DNA of 36,918 nt from Fastidiosipila sp. (GCA_012837885.1 DUQI01000079.1:1-36918); one strand, 5' to 3'. Positions 8,166 through 16,675 are shown, counted from the first letter of the stretch. Notes: generated from the sequence alone by a model not told the origin. Numbers and translations are program-made.

Positions 8166-9341
8166 ATGAGTTACGCAGAACGCAGTCTAAAGTTCCATTA
8201 CGAAAAGAAAGGCAAGATTGAGGTGGTTTCCACGGTCGACGTCAAGACGAAAGACGATCTTTCGATCGCTTACACGCCGGGGGTCGCCGAGCCTTGTCTC
8301 GAGATCCAAAAGGACGTTAACAAATCGTATGATCTGACGCGTCGCTGGAACATGTGTCTTGTCGTGACCGACGGGTCGGCCGTGCTCGGACTCGGCGATA
8401 TCGGTCCTGAAGCCGGCATGCCGGTCATGGAAGGTAAATGTGTGCTCTTCAAGGAATTCGGCGGCGTCGATGCTTTCCCGCTCTGCATCAAGTCGAAAGA
8501 CGTGGAAGATATCGTCAATACCGTCTACTTGATCTCCGGCAGCTTCGGCGGCATCAATCTGGAAGATATCGCCGCGCCGCGTTGTTTCGAGATCGAAAGA
8601 CGCTTGAAAGAGATGTGCGATATCCCGATCTTCCACGACGATCAGCACGGGACGGCGATCATTACCCTGGCCGGCCTGATCAATGCGTTGAAAGTCGTCG
8701 GAAAAAACGCTGCAGACGTCAAGGTCGTGATGAACGGCTCCGGCGCCGCAGCCATCGCCTGCACACGCCTGATGCTCGACTACGGCTTTAAAGACGTCAC
8801 CCTGATCGACCGTACCGGCGCGATCTTTGAAGGACGTCAAGCCGGCATGAATGAAGCGAAAGAGGAGATCGCCAAGATCACGAACCTGAAAAAGCAGGAA
8901 GGATCGTTGGCCGACATCTTGAAAGATGCCGATATCTTTGTCGGTGTGTCCGCACCGAATGTCGTCTCGACTGAGATGGTCAAGACGATGGCCGACGACG
9001 CGATCGTCTTCGCCTGCGCCAATCCGATTCCGGAGATCTATCCGGAAGACGCCAAGGCCGGCGGTGCCAAGGTGATTGCCACGGGACGCTCCGACTTCCC
9101 GAACCAGATCAACAACGTGCTCGCGTTCCCGGGTATCTTCCGAGGTGCTTTCGACGTGCGCGCCAGTGAGATCAACGAACAGATGATGATCGCCGCTGCC
9201 GAAGCGATCGCGGGGCTCGTCAGCGATGAAGAGCTGTCCCCCGAATACATCGTACCGGCGCCGTTTGACACGCGCGTGCGGGATGCCGTCGCCAAGGCAG
9301 TAGCCGAAGCGGCCAAAAAAACAGGCGTCGCAAGAATCTAA
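8166..9341 (+). CDS. NAD(P)-dependent malic enzyme (malate dehydrogenase, decarboxylating)
   Basis: The 391-residue product is the short bacterial malic enzyme, which oxidatively decarboxylates malate to pyruvate and CO2 in the cytoplasm. Key motifs: SIAYTPGVAEPCLEI with the catalytic Tyr at about 36, VTDGSAVLGLGDIGP, MEGKCVLFKEFGGVDAFPLC, FHDDQHGTAIITLAGLINAL for metal and substrate, and NGSGAAAIACTRLM as the Rossmann nucleotide loop. Cofactor preference (NAD or NADP) cannot be decided by eye. I chose ATG 8166 because AGGAGG lies 5-6 bases upstream. The length fits the single-domain form without the phosphotransacetylase-like extension. A hairpin followed by a T-rich tract comes directly after the stop, so the gene is probably monocistronic. 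Confidence 0.95.
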   Translation: MSYAERSLKFHYEKKGKIEVVSTVDVKTKDDLSIAYTPGVAEPCLEIQKDVNKSYDLTRRWNMCLVVTDGSAVLGLGDIGPEAGMPVMEGKCVLFKEFGGVDAFPLCIKSKDVEDIVNTVYLISGSFGGINLEDIAAPRCFEIERRLKEMCDIPIFHDDQHGTAIITLAGLINALKVVGKNAADVKVVMNGSGAAAIACTRLMLDYGFKDVTLIDRTGAIFEGRQAGMNEAKEEIAKITNLKKQEGSLADILKDADIFVGVSAPNVVSTEMVKTMADDAIVFACANPIPEIYPEDAKAGGAKVIATGRSDFPNQINNVLAFPGIFRGAFDVRASEINEQMMIAAAEAIAGLVSDEELSPEYIVPAPFDTRVRDAVAKAVAEAAKKTGVARI

Positions 9342-9351
9342 TCGACCAGGG

Positions 9352-9400
9352 GGCTGCCTCATCAGAGGTAGCCTCTTTTCTTTTCTTTTCTTTTTTTCTT
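9352..9400 (+). terminator. Rho-independent terminator after the malic enzyme gene
   Basis: GGCTGCCTC (9352-9360) pairs with GAGGTAGCC (9365-9373) across a four-base loop ATCA, with one G-U pair. A long T-rich run follows (9375-9400). It lies 10 bases after the stop codon. Confidence 0.85.
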
Positions 9401-9580
9401 CCCTTCCGTTCTTCTTATATATTCCGTTTCATTCTTCTTCACTCCATTCCGCTTGCCCCTTCTCACTAACTGTGTCGCATTCACATCTCGCTATATCCGG
9501 CGAGGATGGCTTTTGTTCCGCTTTACGATTTTCGTTCATGGCATACTTGGCACGCATCACACCGTGTACCTGGAGGTCTC

Positions 9581-10831
9581 GTGATACGAAAAGCACTGAC
9601 ATTACTGATACTCACCTTATTTCTTTTGTCGAGCGGCTCGGCTTTGGCGGTAGCCGACCATCAGGTCGTCTTTCCCGAGGCGAGTGGTTTCGACGATTTT
9701 GATAATTGGCTCGAAAACTGGACCGAAAACGCGATCGAGGCAGATTTTTTGGAGATGGTGCAGGAGGTTAGTATCGAAGCCGCCGCCGCGGTACTTGCCG
9801 GTTCGGAAGCGAGCGTCAGTTTTTCGCCTCTCGCCTATTACTTTCAGTTGGCCGCGTTGAGCAAAGTAGCCGGAGACGAAAACAACCGTCTGTCGGAACG
9901 CTTGAAAACGTCCGCCATTCAAAAGGTTCACGAGCAAAGCGGTAACCTCTACCGCCTCGTCTATGCAGACAATGAAGTGGGAAAGCAAAAGATTTCGAAC
10001 GCTTTCTGGTTGAACGAAGACACATCGTCTTCTTTCCAGACAGATGTCCGCGAAGATCTCGCTACCGAGCTCTATACGGACAGTAAAGCCGCCGCCTTCG
10101 GTACACCGGAAGCCGATACACGATTAAACGAATGGATCGTTGACCAAGCGGGCGGTCAGATCGATGTACATATAAACACAAAGGTGGACGACCGCCTCGC
10201 CTTTATCAGCGCCTTTCAGTTCTACGATGAATGGATCGACAGCTGCAATCCGGAAGAGACAACCGTCGACGCTTTCTATCTGTCGGACGGCTCGAGCGAG
10301 GACACGACTTTTGTGCATAAACTCGTCTTCTCACCGCTCCATAGAAGTCCGCAAGGGTATGTGCGTTCCGAGCTTCAACTAAAGAACGGCAACCATATGG
10401 TTATCGTGTTGCCGGATGAAGGCGTCGATATCGACGATCTCGTCACGCATGGCGACACACTTCGCACAGCTTTGGAAGAAGGCGACACGACCTACGCCGA
10501 ACTGGCCTGGCAGGTGCCGACCTTCTCGCTGACGACGGATCTCGATCTAGCGGATGCGACGAGGCGCCTCGGACTTGAAGACATTTTTACGGACGCTGCC
10601 GACTTTTCCTCGCTTTTAAGTCAAAGCGTGCCACTCAGTGATCTGAGGCAGCTCTCGGCGATCTCGATCACCGAGCACGGGGTATCTACCGACTCGTTTT
10701 TGCCACTCCCTACCTGAGGTTCCTTCCCGTCGACCGGGTCAGTCGACATGATCCTTAACCGTCCATTCCTGTTCGCGATCTACGGTACGTTAAATACACT
10801 CTTGCTGGTCGGTATCGTCCGCACGCCGTAG
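9581..10831 (+). pseudogene. Secreted serpin-family protein with in-frame TGA in the reactive-centre loop (nonsense mutation or recoded codon)
   Basis: A GTG at 9581 with GGAGG five bases upstream starts a signal peptide (MIRKALTLLILTLFLLSSG, cleavage near ALA), followed by a serpin fold with SFSPLAYYFQLAAL, KISNAFWLNE and LNEWIVDQAGGQI. The frame reaches TGA at 10715-10717 (codon 379), then stays open for 37 codons to TAG 10829-10831. That tail (DMILNRPFLFAIYGTLNTL) is the conserved serpin C-terminus and matches the next gene closely. Aligned without gaps to that paralogue, the TGA sits on a cysteine codon in the reactive loop. Termination would yield 378 residues lacking the last core strands. 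The hinge reads HGVSTDSF rather than small residues, so this copy is unlikely to be a normal inhibitor. Either a recent pseudogene or, less likely, a selenocysteine gene. Confidence 0.75.
10729..10747 (+). other. Hairpin 3' of the in-frame TGA, SECIS-like in spacing
   Basis: GTCGAC at 10729-10734 and 10742-10747 form a 6-bp stem around the loop CGGGTCA. The loop begins 18 bases after the TGA and has G at its second position; both fit the loose bacterial SECIS description (apical loop about 16-37 bases from UGA, G among its first two bases). The stem is a short palindromic hexamer that could arise by chance, and an alternative CCCG/CGGG pairing overlaps it. The role is speculative. Confidence 0.3.
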
Positions 10832-10962
10832 AAGATAAATAAATCTAACTCGCTCCACCGCTGTTGCCGTATTATATGAAAATGCCGGGAACCTTTACGG
10901 TTGTCTCAACGTCCAACATGTAGTGCGATCACTTTATCGCAAATAACTTCTGGAGTGAGGCC

Positions 10963-12234
10963 ATGAAAAAACTACTAGCGATTTTTCTGACGATGGCGTT
11001 GATCGTCTCTCCCGCCTTTGTATGTGCTCTGTCCGAGACGACGAATCCGGTCGCGGTCGTTTTCCCTGAAAGCGTCGGTTTTGAAGATTATGATGCGAAG
11101 CAAAAAGTGAGCGAAGAGAATCCGGTCAGTGAAGACTTCACTGAAAACGTGAATGACTTTTCTTATCTGCTGGCTGCCAAAACGCTGGCCGACATGAAAG
11201 AGAACGTCACATTCTCGCCGCTCTCTTTATACTTTGCGCTGGCGCTTTCGGCGAGCGGTGCCGAAGGTGAGACAAGAGAGGCGCTGTTCAATCTGTTAGC
11301 GCAGGAAGACGGCGACGATTTCGCTGAACAACACGGGAATTTTTTCCGCAGGCTGTATACCGACGATGAGATCGGCCGCTTAAAGATCGCCAATTCCGTC
11401 TGGCTGGCGAATGAATTCGACGGCAAAGAAGTCCATTTTAACCAGGAATTTTTGGACACGGCCAGGTCACAGTTTTACACCGATGCTTTCCGCGTCGATT
11501 TCAAAACGGCTGAAGCCGGAGAACAGATTAGTGAATGGATCGGAATACATACGGGGGGTCAACTAAATCCCGAGATTAAGACGGCGGACGACCAGATTAT
11601 GACGATTCTGAACACGATCGATTATCAGGACGAGTGGATCGATCGCTTCAACGAAGGCAATACGAGACCGGGCATGTTTCATCTTGCAAGCGGCGACGAG
11701 CTCGAAGTTGACTTTATGCATGAAAAGACTTCAGGCAGTTTTGTACGGGGAAAGAACTACGCCCGCGCGTCACGTCACTTGAAGCACGGCTCCATGGTGT
11801 TCATCTTGCCGAACGAAGATGTGTCGATACAGGATCTGGTACGAGACGAAAAAATACTGAAAGAGACATTGACCGGCGGTAAACATAGCTACGGCGATCT
11901 CACCTGGCAGATACCGAAATTCGACTTATCGAGCGATCTCGATCTGGCGGATCATCTGAAATCACTTGGACTTTCCGCCTTGTTTGAACAGGATGCCGAT
12001 TTTTCCAGGATGATCGATCATCTGGCGTTTATCTCGGAAATCAAGCAACAGTCGCGCGTCGCCATCGATGAAAACGGTGTCTCGGCAGCCGCCTTCACCC
12101 AAATCGATTATTGTGGCGCAGCACCACCGAGCGACTCGCTCGATATGATTCTCGATCGACCGTTCCTGTTTGCGATTTACGGTCCGCTCAACACCCTGAT
12201 GTTCGTCGGTATCGTCGAAAATCCAAATCCTTAA
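10963..12234 (+). CDS. Secreted serpin (family I4 proteinase inhibitor)
   Basis: The 423-residue product starts with a signal peptide (MKKLLAIFLTMALIVSPAFVCA) and a GGAG ribosome binding site. Serpin landmarks: NVTFSPLSLYFALALSASGAEGET (helix B region, about 75-98), LKIANSVWLANEF, ISEWIGIHTGGQL, LTWQIPKFDL, the hinge ENGVSAAAF and the C-terminal RPFLFAIYG. The hinge has small residues at P12-P10, as in inhibitory serpins, so it probably traps a serine or cysteine protease by loop insertion. The reactive loop contains IDYCGAAPP with Cys384. The true P1 residue cannot be fixed by eye. It is a paralogue of the upstream copy and shares the VVFPE..GF.D.D segment after the signal peptide. It probably acts outside the cell or at the envelope. 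Confidence 0.9.
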   Translation: MKKLLAIFLTMALIVSPAFVCALSETTNPVAVVFPESVGFEDYDAKQKVSEENPVSEDFTENVNDFSYLLAAKTLADMKENVTFSPLSLYFALALSASGAEGETREALFNLLAQEDGDDFAEQHGNFFRRLYTDDEIGRLKIANSVWLANEFDGKEVHFNQEFLDTARSQFYTDAFRVDFKTAEAGEQISEWIGIHTGGQLNPEIKTADDQIMTILNTIDYQDEWIDRFNEGNTRPGMFHLASGDELEVDFMHEKTSGSFVRGKNYARASRHLKHGSMVFILPNEDVSIQDLVRDEKILKETLTGGKHSYGDLTWQIPKFDLSSDLDLADHLKSLGLSALFEQDADFSRMIDHLAFISEIKQQSRVAIDENGVSAAAFTQIDYCGAAPPSDSLDMILDRPFLFAIYGPLNTLMFVGIVENPNP

Positions 12235-12257
12235 GCGCGCACCACGCTTCCATGTTT

Positions 12258-12289
12258 GAAGGCCGTCAATCGCAAGATCGACGGCCTTC
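12258..12289. terminator. Hairpin between convergent serpin and epimerase genes
   Basis: GAAGGCCGTC (12258-12267) and GACGGCCTTC (12280-12289) form a perfect 10-bp stem, with an inner ATC/GAT pair and a GCAA loop. It lies between two convergent genes and has no long T-run on either side, so it may be a weak two-way terminator or an RNA-stabilising structure. Confidence 0.6.
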
Positions 12290-12318
12290 CACATATGGAG
12301 GATATATCTTTCATCTGG

Positions 12319-13389
12319 TTAATCGAAGCTGACGCCGAGCCCCGCCACCTCCGCAAGCTTGATCGCGGAGCCTTTTTGCTCAAACATCACCTGCATGCCG
12401 GGTAGAGGATCGTTCAGATTGTGACTGTCGAGATCGGCGTATGCGATGTTGTCTCTCGCTGCGGCCAGAGCAGCCCCGGCGGCGATACCGAGCGCCGTTT
12501 CGCCCATACAGCCGACCATACACGGGATGCCCGCCGCCTCGGCGATGTCATTGATCTTCAGCGCCTGATAAATGCCGCCGGACTTCATTAGTTTGATATT
12601 GACGATGTCGCACGCGTCTTCTTTGAGCACGCGCAGCGCGTCGGCCGGCAACAGGATCGACTCATCGGCCACTACGTCGATATCGGTCGCAACGCGCACA
12701 GCGCGGAGTCCAGCGATATCGTGATACTGCACCGGCTGCTCGATCTCCCGGATGTTGTACGGCTCCATCGCCTTTAATACGGCCAGGGTCTGTTTGACCT
12801 GCCACCCCTGATTGGCGTCGAGTCGAAGCTCGATATCCGGACCGACGGCTTCTCTGATCAGGCGGATCGCCTCGATATCTTCTTCGTCGTTCAAGCCGAC
12901 CTTTACTTTTAGCATCGTAAAACCGTCATCGACATACGCCTTCGCCAGTTCGGCCATTTTCTTCGGCTTATTGATCCCGATCGTCATATCGGTATACACC
13001 GTTCCCTCGGAGCCGCCGAGATAACGGTATAGCGGGAGACCGACCGCCTTTGCGCAGAGATCGTAGAGCGCGATATCGATACCGGCTTTCGCCGCGTTGT
13101 TGCCGAAAGCGACGTCGTTCATCAAGCGATGAATGGTTTCGAGTTCAAACGGACTTCTGCCAATAAGCAAAGGAGCCAGAACCTCATAAAAGCCCTTGAC
13201 CGACTGAATCGTCTCGCCGGTCACCGCACGAAAAGGCTGCGCTTCCCCGTAACCGATCAGGCCTGCGTCCGTATGCAACTTGATCAGTACCGTGTCATCG
13301 AGCGAGCAGTTGCCGTCGGCCAAAGCGATGCGAAACTCGACATTCATGACGGTCTTTTTCGCTTCGAATGAAAACTCGGTGATCTTCAT
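12319..13389 (-). CDS. Dipeptide epimerase (L-Ala-D/L-Glu epimerase-like, enolase superfamily)
   Basis: The 356-residue protein has the muconate-lactonizing/MR enolase-superfamily layout. The catalytic pair is Lys161/Lys163 in LKVKVG on one side and Lys266 in NIKLMKSGG on the other. Metal ligands are Asp191 (DANQGW), Glu217 (EQP) and Asp242 (ADES). The DLD motif at 319-321 (YADLDSHN) matches the DxD that binds the dipeptide amino group in L-Ala-D/L-Glu epimerases. These enzymes convert L-Ala-D-Glu from peptidoglycan to L-Ala-L-Glu; some relatives act on other dipeptides, so exact specificity is open. Its ATG follows the upstream stop codon immediately (TAGATG), indicating tight translational coupling to the transglutaminase-fold gene. 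Confidence 0.9.
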   Translation of the reverse strand: MKITEFSFEAKKTVMNVEFRIALADGNCSLDDTVLIKLHTDAGLIGYGEAQPFRAVTGETIQSVKGFYEVLAPLLIGRSPFELETIHRLMNDVAFGNNAAKAGIDIALYDLCAKAVGLPLYRYLGGSEGTVYTDMTIGINKPKKMAELAKAYVDDGFTMLKVKVGLNDEEDIEAIRLIREAVGPDIELRLDANQGWQVKQTLAVLKAMEPYNIREIEQPVQYHDIAGLRAVRVATDIDVVADESILLPADALRVLKEDACDIVNIKLMKSGGIYQALKINDIAEAAGIPCMVGCMGETALGIAAGAALAAARDNIAYADLDSHNLNDPLPGMQVMFEQKGSAIKLAEVAGLGVSFD

Positions 13390-14769
13390 CTAGGCCTCCG
13401 CATACTCGAACGGCTCGATCGCGATCATGGTCGATTTTGTGATCCGTTCGTCACCGAAAAGCGGGCGATCCTCGTATTCGGCTTCCCCGTTCTGGTTGTC
13501 ATACGGATCATTTCTCAGGTGCTTCAATGGCGGATGCATCGGGTGTTGAAACGCCGAGGCGTAAGGAATGCGAAACGGATCGATATTGGTCGCATAGAAA
13601 TCGTGCCGTTCGGTGTTTTTCGCTCTGTGCGCTGATCCGCCGAAAGACGGATCGGCGAAGATCCAGCCGTACGGCTCGACGTAAAACTCCGCCCAGTCAT
13701 GATTACCGATCGACAGTGGATTGGCATACATGCCCGACTGCCAACGCGCCGGGATACCGGCCGCCCGACACAACGTGATAAACGTTAGGGCCAGCACACC
13801 GCAGTCGCCCTTGCGCGACGTGATGCAGTATTCGGGGATATTGGTCAGTGTGATGTACGGCCGCATGAATGAGTAGATGATCTTTTGCGTCACGTAGTCG
13901 TAGATTTTTCGCGCCTTGATCAAAGGATTTTGTTCCGTGCCGACGATCTCTCTTACGACGTCACGAATCAGTGGCGTGAATACGATATGCGGCGGACTCT
14001 CCTCTGTATAGAACGTCGGTTGCAAAGCAGAGACGGCGGCAGGATCCGGATTGACATACGCCGTATGGTTTTCAAACGAAAAACGTACCGAAAACACCTC
14101 TTCGGCATCGTATATCCCCTCAAAATATACGGTCCGTTGCGGATGGCGCGGAGCGCCGATATGAGCCGGCTTAGGCGCTATGTCCATAATCTCGACGTTT
14201 CGCACCTGAGCGTACTCGACAGGCAGCGGCAGATGGACGCGAAGTGTCTTATTTGGTTGCCACACATCCGGCCTAATCTTCAGGCTCATCTCGACCGTCA
14301 TCCGGTAGGCGCTGCCGCCGTCTCGTTTCATCTTTGCAATTTCGCCGTCAAGCAGTGAAAAATTTCCTTCTCTGTCTTCTTTTTTCATGCCCGGCCTGAC
14401 ACGCTGATCCCACGCGGCACGCGTTTTCGTGATGTTTTCTAAAAAGTCATTTTTGAAGCGAAGCTCACCGTCCACGTAGTACCAGTCGGCCGCGTCGGAT
14501 TCACGCACAGCCGTCAGATCGGCCGGTGTCACATCGTGAAACATCGCCTCCATCTTTTGCAGGGCATCCATCTCACTGTATCGGTATTCACCCGGTATCC
14601 GCTGCAAAATCACTTTCTCGAGTTCCAGCCGAGCGCGCAGGATCGACGGTATATCTTCTTGTAAACGGCTATCGATGATCTTTATAGCGAGATCGAATGC
14701 GCCGTAGCCTTTCAGTTTTTGAATATCCTCCGGCAAAGGCACCATCAGACTTTTCAACGTCAGATCCAT
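13390..14769 (-). CDS. Cytoplasmic transglutaminase-like domain protein
   Basis: The 459-residue protein has no signal peptide. The C-terminal half carries a transglutaminase-like core: Cys323 in SRKGDCGVLALTFITLCRAA, His357 in NHDWAEFYV and Asp373 in ADPSFGG, so the triad is complete. The first 250 residues form a large helical then beta-rich region that I do not recognise, with VEYAQVRNVEIMDIAP and VYFEGIYDAEEVFSVRF resembling the beta domain that precedes many such cores. The family includes peptidases and acyltransferases. Location between an M19 dipeptidase and a dipeptide epimerase suggests handling of peptides or peptidoglycan fragments; that is inference. GGAGGGG lies 5-6 bases before ATG 14769. 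The downstream epimerase starts directly at its stop. Confidence 0.8.
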   Translation of the reverse strand: MDLTLKSLMVPLPEDIQKLKGYGAFDLAIKIIDSRLQEDIPSILRARLELEKVILQRIPGEYRYSEMDALQKMEAMFHDVTPADLTAVRESDAADWYYVDGELRFKNDFLENITKTRAAWDQRVRPGMKKEDREGNFSLLDGEIAKMKRDGGSAYRMTVEMSLKIRPDVWQPNKTLRVHLPLPVEYAQVRNVEIMDIAPKPAHIGAPRHPQRTVYFEGIYDAEEVFSVRFSFENHTAYVNPDPAAVSALQPTFYTEESPPHIVFTPLIRDVVREIVGTEQNPLIKARKIYDYVTQKIIYSFMRPYITLTNIPEYCITSRKGDCGVLALTFITLCRAAGIPARWQSGMYANPLSIGNHDWAEFYVEPYGWIFADPSFGGSAHRAKNTERHDFYATNIDPFRIPYASAFQHPMHPPLKHLRNDPYDNQNGEAEYEDRPLFGDERITKSTMIAIEPFEYAEA

Positions 14770-14778
14770 CTTGTCCCC

Positions 14779-14784
14779 TCCACA
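14779..14784 (-). promoter_or_regulatory. Candidate -10 box upstream of the transglutaminase-like gene
   Basis: The minus strand reads AGTATAATTG here, a close match to TATAAT, with GGAGGGG and the ATG shortly downstream. No convincing -35 element is present. It could give an internal start for the last two genes of the set, in addition to readthrough from the dipeptidase gene. Confidence 0.3.
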
Positions 14785-14801
14785 GCAATTATACTATAAG
14801 T

Positions 14802-15707
14802 TCAATTACTCATGACTCGCGTCGCATAGTCAATGAATGCCTTGCCGGCGATACTATCTATATCTTGCCTGCTGTATCCGCGTTTTTCAAGTGCCAAAAA
14901 GAGATTCTTGAGTTGTCCGGGATGTTCCAACCCCTCAATCTTTTTTGACATACCGTCAAAATCGCTCCCGATTCCGATCTTGCCTTCGCCACCGATCGCC
15001 ATCAGGTGATCGATGTGGTCGACGACGTGCTCGATCGTTGCCTCCCCTTCTGTCAAAAGGTAGGGCAGGAAGTAAACGCCGACGAAACCGCCCGCCTTGA
15101 AAAGATCTTTCAGGTTACGATCACTCATGTTTCGCGAAGCCGGCATCAACGACCGACAACCGATATGTGAGGCGAGCGGCGGAACATCCGTTTTTCGCAG
15201 CACATCCTGTACGCCGGCGTCATTCAGGTGCGACACATCGATCATGATGCCGAGTTGTTGGCAGTGTTTGACGACGTCGAGACCAAACGCTTTCAACCCG
15301 TCATGTTGGTTGACGTTATGCGATGTAGCCAGCGCATTCTCATGATTCCAGGTCAACGACATCATGCGTACGCCGATTTCATAAAACTCATCGACACAGG
15401 AAAGTCCCGGTGTCAACACCTGACAGCCTTCGAGTGAAAGCAAAAAAGCGACCTGACCTTCTTTCAGATCCTTCAGGTCGGTAATCTGAATCCAGCCTTC
15501 TTCTTCTTTCAACCGTAAAAACTCATGCCGCATGGCGGCATTCAATTGCACGGCGCGGTCGAACAGGGGATCGGGGCCGGAGAAAAGCGCCAGTGTCTGG
15601 AGCGTGACGCCGGCTTCCTGGAGGCGCTCGAGCGTCACATCCGGCGCGGCATTCGTTTCGGTTACACGTTTATAGAGCGTGTCACAATGAGCATCACAAA
15701 TAAACAT
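14802..15707 (-). CDS. Membrane dipeptidase-like metallopeptidase (family M19)
   Basis: The 301-residue protein carries the M19 binuclear zinc site: His7 and Asp9 in DAHCDT, Glu93 in SLEGC, His160 in DVSHLND, His181 in ASHIGCRSL, and Asp249 in GSDFDG. The family hydrolyses dipeptides, including those with a D-residue at the C-terminal position. There is no signal sequence, so it acts in the cytoplasm despite the family name. With the dipeptide epimerase two genes downstream it could form a route for degrading cell-wall or D-residue dipeptides. The start at 15707 is forced by the N-terminal metal motif. There is no Shine-Dalgarno sequence, and a TATGCT box lies 9 bases upstream, so translation may be leaderless. 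Confidence 0.9.
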   Translation of the reverse strand: MFICDAHCDTLYKRVTETNAAPDVTLERLQEAGVTLQTLALFSGPDPLFDRAVQLNAAMRHEFLRLKEEEGWIQITDLKDLKEGQVAFLLSLEGCQVLTPGLSCVDEFYEIGVRMMSLTWNHENALATSHNVNQHDGLKAFGLDVVKHCQQLGIMIDVSHLNDAGVQDVLRKTDVPPLASHIGCRSLMPASRNMSDRNLKDLFKAGGFVGVYFLPYLLTEGEATIEHVVDHIDHLMAIGGEGKIGIGSDFDGMSKKIEGLEHPGQLKNLFLALEKRGYSRQDIDSIAGKAFIDYATRVMSN

Positions 15708-15763
15708 GGTTACAGCATACGACGTGCCGTCGACAATTGACAGCGACCGCCACTATTACCGCG

Positions 15764-16675
15764 TCACGTATGCCGATTGGCACCGATCACACCGGCCAGG
15801 ATCATGACGGCACCGACCAGCATCGGCGGTGTCAGTGGCTCATGCATGAAAAGTGCGCCGGCGGCGATCGAGATCAAGGTGGTGAGAGGCGCAAATGACG
15901 CTGAACGGGTCGCTCCGATCCTGCTGATCGCGACATTTTGTAAAAAGAAGGCAAGCGCCGACGTGATCACGGCCAGATAGATGAGGGAGATCAGAAAGTT
16001 CACGTTCTTCAGCGGCAAAGTAAGCCAGAAACCGACCGTGCCGGCATTCGCATGTTCATAGAGCGCGAGGGCGGAAAAAAAGAGAGAGCCGCTGCCCATC
16101 ATGACGAGTGTCTTTTCGACGCTTGAGAAACCGGCGGCATGTTTGGAGAGCACCATGAACAGCGATCCGGCAAGGACTGCCACACCGAGCAACAGATACC
16201 CGGTCGCTTTGGACGTCGTGTCGGTCGCGTCGTTCAGCAGGCTGATCACGGCGACGCCGCCAACCGATAAGAAGATCGACAGCTTCTGCAGCCAGGTCGT
16301 CTTCTCCTTTAAGAATAGCGCGGCCAACACCATCGTCGCGATCGGTATCGTGGCGATGAAAAGACCGGCTTCGGACGATGCCACCTGGCTGATCGCGGCG
16401 GCTTCCGCCAAAAAATAAGTGACCGGATAGACAGCACTCAAAAGCAAAAGCGGTACGACGTTTCGTCCTCTGAAGTTCGTTTTGAGGACACGAAACAAGC
16501 GAAGCAAAAGTAAGATAAAAAACGCCAGCGTAAACCGCCAACTGAGTAGCGAGTAAACGGACACGTCATTGACGGCGCGCTTCGTGAACATAAAGCTGAG
16601 ACCGAAGATCACGCTGACGACGATGATCGCCAAAAGTCCCGCTCTGTCTTGTCTATTACTTGTCGTATCCTTCAT
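15764..16675 (-). CDS. EamA/DMT-family transporter
   Basis: The 303-residue protein shows about ten hydrophobic helices in two similar halves, typical of the drug/metabolite transporter superfamily. Recognisable parts are VSVIFGLSFMFTKRAV at the start of the first EamA repeat, EAGLFIATIPIATMVLAALFLKE closing it, and SAFFLQN-like and LGVILAG-like segments in the second (YLAVITSALAFFLQNVAIS, ISIAAGALFMHEPLTPPMLV). Substrates of the family range from amino acids to purines and cannot be predicted here. The start at 16675 is preceded only by a distant GAGGG. It diverges from a second EamA transporter and ends 56 bases upstream of the dipeptidase gene on the same strand, so cotranscription with the peptide genes is possible. 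Confidence 0.85.
   Translation of the reverse strand: MKDTTSNRQDRAGLLAIIVVSVIFGLSFMFTKRAVNDVSVYSLLSWRFTLAFFILLLLRLFRVLKTNFRGRNVVPLLLLSAVYPVTYFLAEAAAISQVASSEAGLFIATIPIATMVLAALFLKEKTTWLQKLSIFLSVGGVAVISLLNDATDTTSKATGYLLLGVAVLAGSLFMVLSKHAAGFSSVEKTLVMMGSGSLFFSALALYEHANAGTVGFWLTLPLKNVNFLISLIYLAVITSALAFFLQNVAISRIGATRSASFAPLTTLISIAAGALFMHEPLTPPMLVGAVMILAGVIGANRHT

Noticed and set aside
8187-9362. Long open frame opposite the malic enzyme gene
   Set aside because: Antisense shadow arising from GC-biased third positions; the plus strand carries all malic enzyme motifs.
10748-10831. A separate 27-codon gene starting at ATG 10748 after the first serpin
   Set aside because: It is in the same frame as the serpin and encodes the conserved serpin C-terminus, with no ribosome binding site of its own.
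9581-10831. A frameshift in the first serpin gene
   Set aside because: The upstream and downstream parts are in the same frame; the only interruption is the single TGA.
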